The position numbers were made by a program, and so were the translations under genes. DNA of 64,000 nt, taken from NCBI GenBank assembly GCA_963812915.1, contig CAWEXB010000009.1, positions 124,001-188,000 of the forward strand, in the 5' to 3' direction. This DNA comes from JACVRW01 sp963812915. GTDB taxonomy: Bacteria; Actinomycetota; Thermoleophilia; Solirubrobacterales; Thermoleophilaceae. This document shows positions 38,748-47,698 of this stretch, piece by piece; the first letter of the stretch is position 1, and each line of letters starts with the position of its first letter. A model generated the notes under the pieces. The model had not been told where the DNA came from. It searched no databases and worked only from the letters and a program-made list of their open reading frames with translations.

Positions 38748-41087
38748 CTATCGCGTCACGGTGAACGACTGCTTCATGCTCGCGCTCGAGCTGTTGCCCG
38801 CGTAGACGTCGATCCGCCCCGGCTCCACGACGAACTTGCCGCGGTTGTCGTAGAAGCCGAAGTCGCTCCTGTCGAGCGTGAACCTCACCTCGTCCGTCTG
38901 GCCCGGCTCCAGCGTTACGCGTTGGAAGCCGCGCAGGCGGCGGACGGGCTGGGAGATGCTCGCGACGGGATCGTTGATGTAGAGCTGCACCACCTCGTCG
39001 CCGGCGCGGCCACCCGTGTTCGTCACGCCCACCGAGGCGCTGAGGCTCCCGTTGCGAGAGACGCTGGTGGAGCTCAGCCGCAGGTTCGAGACGTCGAACG
39101 TCGTGTAGCTCAGCCCATGCCCGAACACGAACAGCGGGTCGCAGCTCGGGATATCCCGGTGCTGCGAGTTCCACTTCACGCCCTTGTTGCACGGACGCCC
39201 CGTGGGCTCGCGGTTGTAGTGGATCGGCACCTGGCCGACCCGGTACGGGAACGACGCCGGGAGCTTGCCGCCAGGATTGACCTTGCCGAACACCACGTCG
39301 GCGACCGCCGGGCCCGCCTGCACTCCCGGGAACCACGCCTCGAGGATCGCCGGCGCGTCGCCGACGATGTTCTCGAGCGCCAGCGGCCGGCCGCTGAACA
39401 GGACGACGGCGAATGGCGTCCCGGTGGCCTTGATCGCCTGGATCAGTTCCTCCTGCCTGCCCGGGAGGTCGAGCGTGCTGCGGACATTCGCCTCGCCGCT
39501 CATCTCGCGCGTCTCGCCCAGTGCTAGTACGACCTGGTCGGCCGCCCGCGCCACGTTCACGGCCTCGGTGAAATCGGCCTCTGCGCCGCAGCCGTCGCCG
39601 TTCCACTGCGGCACCTCAAGGTTGGAGAGCTTGCAGCCCTCCGCGTAGGTCGTCGCGCCGGTGTTCTGCTCGTCGATGCCGTCGAGGACGGTCACGACGT
39701 CCCGGTCGTCGCCGCGGCCCCACCAGGGACCGAGCATGTCGTGCTGGTTGTCCGCGAGCGGTCCGATCACGGCCGTCGACTTGTTCGGATCGAGCGGCAG
39801 CACCGCACCCTCGTTCTTGAGCAGCACCATCGAGCGGCCGGCGGCCTTGCGGGCGGCCGCGACGGCGTCCGGCTTGAGCATCTCGGCCTCGGTCTGCTCG
39901 GGCTGGAACTGCGAGTACGGGTTCTCGAACAGGCCGGCGCGGAACTTGACGCGCAGGATCCTGCGCACGGCGTCGTTAAGCCGCCGCATCGAGATCCGGT
40001 CCTCCTCGAGCAGCTGCGCGCCGAAGGTGCTGATCAGCTCGCTGGTCATCTCCATGTCCACGCCGGAGTTCAGCGCTAGCGCCGCCGCCCCGGGGCCGTC
40101 CTCGGCGACCCCGTGGCCGCACTCGCCCTGGTCCGGATTGACCGGCGGGCACGCCCGCATCTCAGCCACGGCGGTCCAGTCGCCCTCGACGAAGCCGTCG
40201 AAGTCCCACTGCCCCTTGAGGATGTCGTTCATGAGGTACGAGTTGCCGCAACCCGGCTCCCCGTTGAGGGCGTTGAACGAGCACATCGCGGTGTCCGCGC
40301 CGGCGTCGAGCGCGGCCTTGAACGGCGGGAGGTAGAGATTCCACAGCCGCTGGATCGACATGTCGGTCGTGTTGTAGTCGCGGCCAGCCTCAGGCTCGCC
40401 GTAGGCGGCGAAGTGCTTGGGGCTCGCCACCAGCTTGTCGCGTGCGCTGTAGTCACTCCCCTGCGTCGCCTTCACCCGCGCCGCGCCCATGACCGAGTTC
40501 AGGTACGGGTCCTCGCCGGCGGCCTCTGAGATCCGGCCCCAGCGCGGCTCGTGCGAGACGTCCACCATCGGGGCGTACGTCTGCTTGAGCCCGACGGCCG
40601 CCGACTCGCGCGCACCGTAGTTTGCGTCGTCGAAGGCCATCTGTGGATCGAAGCTCGCGCCAGTGCCGAGCGGGATCGGGAAGATCGTCCGGTAGCCGTG
40701 GATCGTGTCGAACGCGAACAGCAGCGGGATCCCGAGCCGCGTCTCCTCGACTGCGATCCGCTGCAGCTCCCTGATCCTCGCGGGATCCGTGAGGCTCAGG
40801 ACGGCCCCGAGCCCGCTCCGCACCTTCTCTTCCCCCTCCTCCGCCTGATCCCCGGTGAACCTGAAGTCCGGAAGAAGCTGGATCTGCTGGAGCTTCTCCT
40901 CCAGCGTCATGCGTGACAGCAAACGGTTCACGCTCGACTCGATGCTCCTTTCGGCCGGCTGCCGCGTGGGCTCGAGCGCTTGCTCGTCATCCGACCGTTG
41001 CGTCTGCGCCACTACGCCACCCGCCGCCGCCACCCCGAGCGCGACGAGAGCCGCCGCGATCGACGCCCTGAGCCTGAGCCTCCGCAT
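38748..41087 (-). CDS. bglX: Secreted GH3 beta-glucosidase (BglX-like)
   Basis: The 779-residue enzyme begins with a signal peptide (RLRLRASIAAALVALGVAAA, then GGVVAQ). The GH3 barrel follows: SRMTLEEKLQQIQLL, GIPLLFAFDTIHGYRTIFPI, APMVDVSHEPRWGRISEAAG, and K224-H225 in ASPKHFAAYG. Nucleophile Asp303 is in FVEGDWTAV; the usual VSDW is EGDW here, but Asp is kept. The second domain has RSMVLLKNEGAVLPL, and a C-terminal fibronectin III-like domain ends the protein (FDVSNLRLSSTSVSRNGSLS). It cleaves terminal beta-glucose from oligosaccharides outside the cell. It is divergent from the glucoamylase-like gene. Confidence 0.93.
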   Translation of the reverse strand: MRRLRLRASIAAALVALGVAAAGGVVAQTQRSDDEQALEPTRQPAERSIESSVNRLLSRMTLEEKLQQIQLLPDFRFTGDQAEEGEEKVRSGLGAVLSLTDPARIRELQRIAVEETRLGIPLLFAFDTIHGYRTIFPIPLGTGASFDPQMAFDDANYGARESAAVGLKQTYAPMVDVSHEPRWGRISEAAGEDPYLNSVMGAARVKATQGSDYSARDKLVASPKHFAAYGEPEAGRDYNTTDMSIQRLWNLYLPPFKAALDAGADTAMCSFNALNGEPGCGNSYLMNDILKGQWDFDGFVEGDWTAVAEMRACPPVNPDQGECGHGVAEDGPGAAALALNSGVDMEMTSELISTFGAQLLEEDRISMRRLNDAVRRILRVKFRAGLFENPYSQFQPEQTEAEMLKPDAVAAARKAAGRSMVLLKNEGAVLPLDPNKSTAVIGPLADNQHDMLGPWWGRGDDRDVVTVLDGIDEQNTGATTYAEGCKLSNLEVPQWNGDGCGAEADFTEAVNVARAADQVVLALGETREMSGEANVRSTLDLPGRQEELIQAIKATGTPFAVVLFSGRPLALENIVGDAPAILEAWFPGVQAGPAVADVVFGKVNPGGKLPASFPYRVGQVPIHYNREPTGRPCNKGVKWNSQHRDIPSCDPLFVFGHGLSYTTFDVSNLRLSSTSVSRNGSLSASVGVTNTGGRAGDEVVQLYINDPVASISQPVRRLRGFQRVTLEPGQTDEVRFTLDRSDFGFYDNRGKFVVEPGRIDVYAGNSSSASMKQSFTVTR

Positions 41088-41179
41088 GCTTCCCCCCTCT
41101 GGTCCGGACCTGTAGTCGGAAAGGCGCCTTACCCGGCCATGTGGCGATTGAAACTTGTCGTTTCGGGTAAGCCCGTGCC

Positions 41180-42964
41180 GTGCGCTGGGTCCCGGCAGCC
41201 GTGCTAGTGGTCGTCGCGCTGTCCGTCGCGCCGCCCGCCCAGGCGGACCGGGCGACCCTCGAGCGCTACGCGGAGGCGACCTGGGCGTCCTTCGTCGCGA
41301 TGACCGACGAGGACAGCGGCCTCCCCACCGACCTCCTGCGCGCGGACGGCACGCGAGCGGTGCAGACCTCCACGACCAACATCGGCGCCTACATGTGGAG
41401 CGCCGTCGCCGCCGAGCGGCTCGGGATCATCGGCCACGGCGAGCTGGTCGCCCGGCTCGACCGGACCCTCTCAACGCTGGAGCGGATGGAGCGCTTCGAG
41501 GGCCAGTACTACAACTGGTATGACCACCGGACCGGCGACAAGCTCACCACCTGGCCGCCGAGCGGCCAGCCGCTTACGCCGATCCTGTCCTCGGTTGACA
41601 ACGGCTGGCTCGCGACGGGATTGAAGATCGTCGAGAGCACCGTGCCCGAGGTCTCGGCGCGCGCCGGCGCGCTGTATGACTCGATCGACTTCGGCTTCTA
41701 CTACGTCGCGGGGCGCAACCAGATCCTCTTCCACTACGTGCCGTCCACCGGCACGGGGCCGTGCTGCTACGACACGCTCGTCTCCGAGAGCCGCATCGCC
41801 GACTACATCGGGACAGCGAAGGGCGAGCTGCCGCGAAAGACCTACTACGGGCGCTGGCGCAGCTTCCCGGACTCCTGCGACTGGTCCTGGGTGGAGACGC
41901 GGCCGTCGGGCTTTCGCCGGAGCTACGACGGCGTCCCGGTCTTCGAAGGCACCTACCCGTACGGCGCCACGCGGGTGACCCCGAGCTGGGGCGGCTCCAT
42001 GTTCGAGGCGCTGATGCCGGCGCTGTTCGTGCCCGAGGAGAGCTGGGGGCCGGGGTCTTGGCGGCAGAACCACCCGCTCACCGTCGACGCCCAGATCGAC
42101 CATGGGCTCGCGGTCGCGGGCTACGGCTACTGGGGCTTCTCGCCGGCGAACGTGCCGGAGGGCGGCTACGACGCCTGGGGCGTGGACGCCCTCGGGATGG
42201 ACCCGAACGGCTACCCCTCGAACAAGGACCGTACGCTCGTGAACCGTGGCTTCCCGGGCTGCCCGGGCCGTGAGCCGGTGCCCGACCCGGAGCCGAGCGC
42301 GTACACGAACGGCGTCGTGACGCCCCACGCCGCCTTCCTGGCGCTGCGCTACCGCCCGCGCGAGACCATGGCGAATCTGGCGGCCCTCGAGGAGAAGATC
42401 CCCGGGATGTTCGGGCGGTGGGGCTTCGCCGACTCCGTGAATGTGGACACGGGGCACGTGTCCGGCAACTACCTGTCGCTCGACCAGGGCATGATCATGG
42501 CGGCGCTCGGCAACGAGCTTGGCGACGACGTGCTGCGCGAGGCGTTCTCGACACCCGACACGCGCCGCGCCGTGCGGCCGGTCATCGGCGTCGAGGAGTT
42601 CAACGTCTTCCCGCGAGGCTGCACGATCACGGGCACGCGTGGCGACGACCGGCTCACGGGCACCGGGGGAGACGACGTCATCTGCGGCCTGCGCGGCGAA
42701 GACCGGATCGACGGCCGCGGCGGCGCCGACGCGCTCTTCGGCGACGTCGGCGAGGACAGACTCGCGGGCGGCGCGGGCGACGACACCGCCTACGGCGGAG
42801 AGGGCGAGGACCGGCTCGACGGCGGGGACGGCGAGGACGTGCTGTCGGCCGGCCCGGGCGACGATGTCGTCGCCGGGGGCGCGGGCGCCGACCACGCCGA
42901 GGGCGGCGAGGGGCGCGACACCTGCGTCTCCGACGCAGCGGACGACCCGCCGGGCGGCTGCTGA
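41180..42964 (+). CDS. Secreted glucoamylase-like (PF10091/GH144-type) hydrolase with RTX calcium-binding repeats
   Basis: The 594-residue protein starts at GTG 41180 with a signal peptide (RWVPAAVLVVVALSVAPP then AQA). Residues about 25-480 match the glucoamylase-like alpha/alpha-barrel family: QTSTTNIGAYMWSAVAAERL, YNWYDHRTGDKL, SSVDNGWLATGLKIV, and TPSWGGSMFEALMPALFVPE. Relatives of this fold include endo-beta-1,2-glucanases (GH144). Residues about 485-590 are RTX-type repeats such as GTRGDDRLTGTGGDDVICG and GGAGDDTAYGGEGEDRLDG, which bind calcium and may anchor or stabilise the protein after secretion. The catalytic acid cannot be assigned from sequence alone. Confidence 0.8.
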   Translation: MRWVPAAVLVVVALSVAPPAQADRATLERYAEATWASFVAMTDEDSGLPTDLLRADGTRAVQTSTTNIGAYMWSAVAAERLGIIGHGELVARLDRTLSTLERMERFEGQYYNWYDHRTGDKLTTWPPSGQPLTPILSSVDNGWLATGLKIVESTVPEVSARAGALYDSIDFGFYYVAGRNQILFHYVPSTGTGPCCYDTLVSESRIADYIGTAKGELPRKTYYGRWRSFPDSCDWSWVETRPSGFRRSYDGVPVFEGTYPYGATRVTPSWGGSMFEALMPALFVPEESWGPGSWRQNHPLTVDAQIDHGLAVAGYGYWGFSPANVPEGGYDAWGVDALGMDPNGYPSNKDRTLVNRGFPGCPGREPVPDPEPSAYTNGVVTPHAAFLALRYRPRETMANLAALEEKIPGMFGRWGFADSVNVDTGHVSGNYLSLDQGMIMAALGNELGDDVLREAFSTPDTRRAVRPVIGVEEFNVFPRGCTITGTRGDDRLTGTGGDDVICGLRGEDRIDGRGGADALFGDVGEDRLAGGAGDDTAYGGEGEDRLDGGDGEDVLSAGPGDDVVAGGAGADHAEGGEGRDTCVSDAADDPPGGC

Positions 42965-43173
42965 TGGGTGCGGCGGCGCTCGCCTTAGCGCCGCGCACCT
43001 CCGCGAGGTCGCCGATCTCTGGCAGGGGTCGGGCTCGGTCTTCCTCAGCCGGCGGCTGACACCTCGTACGAGTGAGGTGGGTCGCCACTGGCGTGCCGGC
43101 GGCCTTCCTGAGCGCAGGTTCGCGGGATGCCGGGACCAGGGAGGCCGGCGCTTGGTGTCAGGGTTCACGACCG

Positions 43174-44196
43174 ATGGACGCACCCGACACGAGCAGGCGC
43201 GTTCCGTGGTGGGCTCGGCTTCGCGGCCACCGCTGGACGCCGATCGAGCGTGCTGGAGTGATCGCCGCCCTGGCGATCGTGATGGGCTCGCTGTTCGTGA
43301 CGACCTACACGCTCGCGCTCGGCGAGCCGTTGGCCCGCCGCATCGATGCCGCGCTCGTAGGCGATCCGAGGGGAGACGCGGGCACGGTGAAGGCGGTCCA
43401 GGGGGTCGCCGAGAACAGCCTCGACTTCACCCCCTACGAATCGCTGGCCGCCGCGCGCGACGCGATCGATCGCCAGCGAGTCTACGCCGCCCTCGACCTC
43501 ACCTCGGCGAGGCCGACTCTCTATGTGGCGAGCGCCGCCGGCGCCTCCGTGGCGCGCGTGCTGGAGAAGATCTCCGCGGTCGACCCGAGTGTGCGGGTAG
43601 TCGACACGCACCCGCTCGCGTCGACGGATCCGAGCGGCATCGACATCTTCTACCTGATGCTCGTCGGGACGATCGTCGGCTTCATCACCATGTTCCAGAC
43701 CCGGGCGCTCGCCGGCGGCATGCCGCTGCGCCATTGGGCGGGATTCGTCGTCGCCTTCGCGCTCGCGGCCTCGCTTGCCCTGACGCTTGTCGAGGGGCCG
43801 ATCCTGGACCGCCTCGACATCCCGGTGTTGGAGGGCTGGGGCATCCTTGCGATGTACATGCTGGCGGTGGCGTCGTTTACCTCTTTGATGGCCGTGCTGA
43901 TCGGCCCGTGGGCGATCGTCCCGACCTGGCTGTTCTTCGTGGTACTGGGCAACAGCTCGTCGGGTGGCGCGGTGTCGCCGCCGCTGCTGCCGGCGCCGTT
44001 CGCGTTCGTCTCGCATTGGCTTCCGTCGGGGGCAACCGTCACCTCGCTTCGCGACGCGATCTACTTCCCGGGCTACGAGCACGCGCGGCCGATCCTCGTC
44101 TTGGCGGCCTGGGCGGCGGCGCTCTTCGGCGCGATGCTGGTCGTCTCGTATCGCCGCGGGACCAGCCCAGGCGGCTCGGGAGGGCGGCGGACCTAG
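43174..44196 (+). CDS. Multi-pass membrane protein (YhgE/Pip or ABC-2-like)
   Basis: The 340-residue protein starts at ATG 43174. It has one N-terminal membrane helix (GVIAALAIVMGSLFVTTYT), an extracytoplasmic domain of about 120 residues (LYVASAAGASVARVLEKISA), then five hydrophobic helices from FYLMLVGTIVGFITMFQTRA to ILVLAAWAAALFGAMLVVSY. This one-plus-five layout is found in the YhgE/Pip and ABC-2 membrane families, and in DUF3533. No ATPase gene is adjacent. It could be a permease or an export-linked protein; no specific role is supported. Confidence 0.65.
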   Translation: MDAPDTSRRVPWWARLRGHRWTPIERAGVIAALAIVMGSLFVTTYTLALGEPLARRIDAALVGDPRGDAGTVKAVQGVAENSLDFTPYESLAAARDAIDRQRVYAALDLTSARPTLYVASAAGASVARVLEKISAVDPSVRVVDTHPLASTDPSGIDIFYLMLVGTIVGFITMFQTRALAGGMPLRHWAGFVVAFALAASLALTLVEGPILDRLDIPVLEGWGILAMYMLAVASFTSLMAVLIGPWAIVPTWLFFVVLGNSSSGGAVSPPLLPAPFAFVSHWLPSGATVTSLRDAIYFPGYEHARPILVLAAWAAALFGAMLVVSYRRGTSPGGSGGRRT

Positions 44197-44287
44197 TCGA
44201 GATGGCGGCCGCGGGTTGACCCCAGCCGCCCTGGGCGAGCCGGCTGGAATCGCAGGGCCCGCGGCTCCGGCCGAGGCTTCTTCTATT

Positions 44288-45550
44288 TCATGCTGCGCGG
44301 GCGGCGCCGGGTCCGGGTCGATCGTGGTGTGGGCTGGGGCGGCTGCGCTTCGTCTCGGCGATGCCGCGCGCGTGAGCGTTCGCCTCGTCGGCGTGGGCGC
44401 GGGCTGCCAGTCGGCCCTTGACCTCCGAGACGATGATCTTGGCGGCGGCTGGGCAGCCCCGCACGAATCCGAGGAAGGGCCCGAAGTCACGCGCGGCGAT
44501 GAACCCGGTGAAGAAGAGGCCCGGGACGCTCGACTGGAAGCTCGCGTCGAGGACGGGACAGCCGTCGACCGTGTGGAGGTCGGCGGCCAGATGGGTGCGG
44601 GCGAGGTAGGGGACCGCGGGGACTCGCACTCGATACCCGGTGGCCAGGAGCACGTGATCGACGCTGAGTCGCTGCTCGCTCGACAGCGCGGCGACGATCT
44701 CTCCCGTTGGTTCTTGGCGGTATTCGACGACGTGCGTCAGGGGCCAGTCGGTGATGTTGCTGCGGTCGATGCGCCCCGCCAGCCACGGCTCGAGCTTGAG
44801 CCGACCCTCGGACCAAAAGCGCTTGGAGATCGCGTCACGCTGCTCGGCCGGCAGATGGCGGAACCAGCCGCGGGTGGTGAGCGTGTCCTCGATCAGCCCG
44901 TCCACGAACGACCAGTCGGATTGGGCGAACGCCGGCGTCTCGTGGTCGTGGACGATGTGAATCTCGACCGGGACGCGCTCGCTGATCAGCGCCGCCCACT
45001 CGTATGCGCTCTGGCGACCGCCGACGATCAGCAGCCGGCGTCCGCTCAGCGCCTCGAACCTGGTCAGCGTGCACGTGTGCGAGTAGCGCGCCGGGTCGAG
45101 CGAGCGCACCACCTGCTCCGGAACGTTCGCGAACTGCGCCACGCCCGGGGCGGCGACCACGTTGTCGGCCACGACGACCCCGCCATCCGTCAGCCTCGCC
45201 TCGAGTTGGTCCCCGCGCGCGTGGAGCTCCTCGACGAGGGTCGGCCTGACGTCCAGCCCATACGCCTCGAGGAACCACTCGCCGTAGTCGATGAACCGCT
45301 CCACCGGGATGGGCTCCAGGTCACGCTCGGACAGACCGCGTTCCCGGAGATAGGCCCGGAAGGTGCGAACCTCGAACGGGTCGAGCTGCCAGTCGACCCC
45401 CGATCGCAGCAGCATGCCCTCCGGCATGTTGTGCTTCCAGAACCCCATCGGCTCGCCGAGCACGATCGGGTCGATCCCCATCCCCTTCGCGCAGGCAGCG
45501 GTCGAGAGGCCATACGGCCCGGCCCCGATTATCAGCAGCGGCGTCGACTC
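44288..45550 (-). CDS. FAD-dependent oxidoreductase, flavin monooxygenase-like
   Basis: The 420-residue protein (GTG 45550) begins with the FAD motif LLIIGAGPYGLSTAACAKGM, then KHNMPEGMLLRSGVDW. A second nucleotide motif is RLLIVGGRQSAYEWAALISE. The C-terminal LLATGYRVRVPAVPYLA is the ATG-type motif of flavin monooxygenases and N-hydroxylases, and GLFFTGFIAARDFGPFLGFV closes the fold. Relatives are annotated as lysine/ornithine N-monooxygenases or Baeyer-Villiger-like enzymes, but the substrate is not determinable. The C-terminus is rich in Ala/Arg/His. Confidence 0.85.
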   Translation of the reverse strand, partial: ESTPLLIIGAGPYGLSTAACAKGMGIDPIVLGEPMGFWKHNMPEGMLLRSGVDWQLDPFEVRTFRAYLRERGLSERDLEPIPVERFIDYGEWFLEAYGLDVRPTLVEELHARGDQLEARLTDGGVVVADNVVAAPGVAQFANVPEQVVRSLDPARYSHTCTLTRFEALSGRRLLIVGGRQSAYEWAALISERVPVEIHIVHDHETPAFAQSDWSFVDGLIEDTLTTRGWFRHLPAEQRDAISKRFWSEGRLKLEPWLAGRIDRSNITDWPLTHVVEYRQEPTGEIVAALSSEQRLSVDHVLLATGYRVRVPAVPYLARTHLAADLHTVDGCPVLDASFQSSVPGLFFTGFIAARDFGPFLGFVRGCPAAAKIIVSEVKGRLAARAHADEANAHARGIAETKRSRPSPHHDRPGPGAARAA

Positions 45551-45631
45551 CACCCGAGCCCAATCCTCGCGCCTATCAGCGCGTGCCCGCAAGCCCCGAC
45601 GAGCACCGCTCGGCCGTACCGTCTCGCAACA

Positions 45632-45925
45632 TCAACGAGCACCTCGGAGGGCATCGCGGTCACGCTCACCCGCTGGCAGCCGATCGCGCCGACAAGCCCT
45701 CTCGCCGCCCCGGTTCATCGCCGCCCGCAGCCGGACCAGGTGCATTCGCCGGCGCAGCCGCTCGCGCAGCGCTCGCTCGTCGAGTGACGGCACCCACAAG
45801 GAGGGCACGAGGTCGCGGCGGCGCAGTTCGGCGAGCACGCGCGCGTCAACCTTGTCGGTCCCGCGGGGCAGCGGCGCGACATCGCGGACCTTGCGCGCGT
45901 GAGCGACCTGCCATCCCAGCCCGCA
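45632..45925 (-). mobile_element. IS110-family transposase remnant
   Basis: The minus strand reads GWQVAHARKVRDVAPLPRGT, DKVDARVLAELRRRDLVPSL and WVPSLDERALRERLRRRMHL, then VRLRAAMNR. This is the N-terminal DEDD-domain region of an IS110-type transposase, including its D-x-x-D-A-x-x-L-A pattern. After MNR the similarity is lost, and both the catalytic C-terminal half and the start are missing. The fragment begins within about 10 bp of the 3' end of tRNA-Ser(CGA). No terminal repeats were seen, which fits IS110, where they are absent or very short. It is a dead fragment. Confidence 0.72.
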
Positions 45926-45929
45926 AAAA

Positions 45930-46018
45930 CGGAGGGGGAGGGATTCGAACCCTCGGTGGACCGTAAGGCCCACAACGGTTTTCGAGACCGCCCCGTTCAA
46001 CCGCTCCGGCACCCCTCC
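45930..46018 (-). tRNA. tRNA-Ser (anticodon CGA)
   Basis: The minus strand forms a class II tRNA starting GGAGGGG, with acceptor partner CCCCTCC and discriminator G. The anticodon arm has CGGT/ACCG around CTCGAAA, giving anticodon CGA (reads UCG). The T arm contains GAGGGTTCGAATCCCTC. A long variable arm is present. CCA is not encoded. The 3' end borders an IS110 remnant. Confidence 0.96.
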
Positions 46019-46066
46019 GGGGCGTCAGATTCTAGGCGGCGACGCCGCGGCCGACAGGGGGGCCCG

Positions 46067-46534
46067 TCAACGCCGCGGGCCGAAAAAGGAGTGCAGTAGC
46101 TCGGCGGACTCCTCGGCCAGGAGGCCGCGGGCCACGGCCGGGCGGTGGTTCAGGCGCGGCTCGTCGAGCACGTCGAGCACGCTTCCGGCGGCGCCCGCCT
46201 TCGGGTCGGGTGCGCCGAATACGACTCGCGGCACGCGCGCCAGGACGATGGCGCCGGCGCACATCGGGCACGGCTCGAGCGTCACGTACAGGACCGTGTC
46301 CAGCAGCCGCCAGGTGCCGAGCTTGGCCGAGGCCTCGCGGAGGGCGAGCAGCTCGGCGTGCGCGGTTGGGTCGCCGCGCAGCTCGCGCTCGTTGCGGGCG
46401 GCCGCGAGCACCTCGCCGCCGTGGACCAGCACGGCTCCGATGGGCACGTCGTCGTGGTCGGGCGCGCGCTCGGCTTCGCGTAGGGCGAGCCGCATGAAGT
46501 ACTCGTCGCGCGGGAAGAAGGCGGCCGGCGTCAT
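46067..46534 (-). CDS. tadA: tRNA-specific adenosine deaminase
   Basis: The 155-residue enzyme converts A34 to inosine in tRNA-Arg(ACG). The zinc site is H59 and the catalytic E61 in DPTAHAELLAL, with C89 and C92 in LEPCPMCAGAIVLARVPRVV. The family segment GAPDPKAGAAGSVLDVLDEP follows, and the end RGLLAEESAELLHSFF is typical. The start ATG overlaps the stop of the upstream epimerase gene by 4 bp (ATGA), which couples the two. It lies 48 bp upstream, on the same strand, of tRNA-Ser(CGA). Confidence 0.95.
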   Translation of the reverse strand: MTPAAFFPRDEYFMRLALREAERAPDHDDVPIGAVLVHGGEVLAAARNERELRGDPTAHAELLALREASAKLGTWRLLDTVLYVTLEPCPMCAGAIVLARVPRVVFGAPDPKAGAAGSVLDVLDEPRLNHRPAVARGLLAEESAELLHSFFGPRR

Positions 46535-47640
46535 TCGCCGGCTACCAGCCTGCGGCCCACGTAGGGCTCGGCCGCGCGGAGCGCGCGCAGAAGTCCCACG
46601 CGCCCGGCGAGCTGCACGCCGGTGGCCGCGAGCGACAGCGGCGACGGGGGTCCTCCGCCAAGCAGCCCGCTGTCGATCAGCTCGCGATACCAGTCGATCG
46701 TGTCGCGCAGGGTGCGGTCGAGCGGTCGACTGCGATAGCCGAGCTCGCGGCGGGCCTTGCGGGATGAGTAACGCCAGTTCTGCGCCATCAGAGCGATCCC
46801 CTCGGCTCGCGCGAGTCCCGGAAGCCCGAGGGCCTCCCTGCGGCGGGCCAGCGTCGAAGTCTCGGGAGGGAGCACGATGAGCGGGTGGTGAACTCCCGAT
46901 AGCTTCGCCACCCGCTCGAGCACATCGACCCAGCGGACGTCGTGCCCGCCCAGCACGTAGCGCTCGCCGGGCCTGCCCAGCTGCGAGGCGAGGATGTGCC
47001 CGCGCGCCACGTCGCGTACGTCGACCGCGTTGGTCTCGCCGTCGACGATCGCCGGCAGCCTGCCGCGGAGGTAGTTGCCGATCATGCGGGAGGACGTCTC
47101 ACCGGGCAGGGAGCGGTCGACCGGCGCCCCGAACACATAGGAGGGACTCACGATCACCACCTCGACGCCCCCTCGGGCACCGGCGGCGAGCGCCTGAGCC
47201 TCGCCCTCGTGCTTGGCGTCCGGGTAGGTGAGCCCCCGGCCGCCGCCACGGTAGAGATCCTCCTCGGTGCCCTGGCGGCCGCCGGGCGGAGGGCCGATGG
47301 CGGCCACGCTCGAGGTGACCACGACCCGCCGGACGCCCTCCGCGACCGCGGCCTCGACCACGATCCGGGGCGCGAGCGCGTTCACGCGCCAGACGCGTTC
47401 CACGGGGCGGGCGCCCACGAATCCGGCGCAGTGCAACACGACCTCGCAGCCGCGGAACGCTCGTCGCAGGGCGGCGCGGTCGAGCACGTCGGCCTTCACC
47501 CGTTCCACCTCGGTGTCCCCGAGGCGCTCCAGGCGCGCCTCGTTCCGGTATGTCGCTCGAACGGGCCGGCCGAGCTCGGAAGCAACTCGGGCGACATGCG
47601 CGCCGATGAAACCGGTGGCCCCGGTGACGCAAACGCTCAC
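46531..47640 (-). CDS. NAD-dependent epimerase/dehydratase (extended SDR)
   Basis: The 369-residue protein has the Rossmann motif CVTGATGFIGAHVARVASEL, then VVVTSSVAAIGPPPGGRQGT (catalytic Ser region) and a YxxxK-type TYPDAKHEGEAQAL. It continues with VDVRDVARGHILASQLGRPG and a helical C-terminus (RDTIDWYRELIDSGLLGG). The pattern is similar to HpnA-like and dihydroflavonol reductase-like epimerases, which act on nucleotide sugars or sterol-like substrates. No hopanoid genes are seen in the window, so HpnA proper cannot be claimed. It shares a 4-bp overlap with tadA. Confidence 0.85.
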   Translation of the reverse strand: MSVCVTGATGFIGAHVARVASELGRPVRATYRNEARLERLGDTEVERVKADVLDRAALRRAFRGCEVVLHCAGFVGARPVERVWRVNALAPRIVVEAAVAEGVRRVVVTSSVAAIGPPPGGRQGTEEDLYRGGGRGLTYPDAKHEGEAQALAAGARGGVEVVIVSPSYVFGAPVDRSLPGETSSRMIGNYLRGRLPAIVDGETNAVDVRDVARGHILASQLGRPGERYVLGGHDVRWVDVLERVAKLSGVHHPLIVLPPETSTLARRREALGLPGLARAEGIALMAQNWRYSSRKARRELGYRSRPLDRTLRDTIDWYRELIDSGLLGGGPPSPLSLAATGVQLAGRVGLLRALRAAEPYVGRRLVAGE

Positions 47641-47698
47641 AACTTTGCTGCGTTGGTGTTGTTGGCGTCCTCGTACACTCCGCCGCGCACCGTAACCA

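Noticed and set aside
42640..42940. Repetitive DNA considered as a tandem repeat element
   Set aside because: It encodes the calcium-binding nonapeptide repeats of the secreted hydrolase and follows codon periodicity.
45632..46018. Genomic island integrated at tRNA-Ser(CGA)
   Set aside because: Only an IS110 fragment is present. No integrase, no duplicated tRNA end and no change in base composition mark an island.
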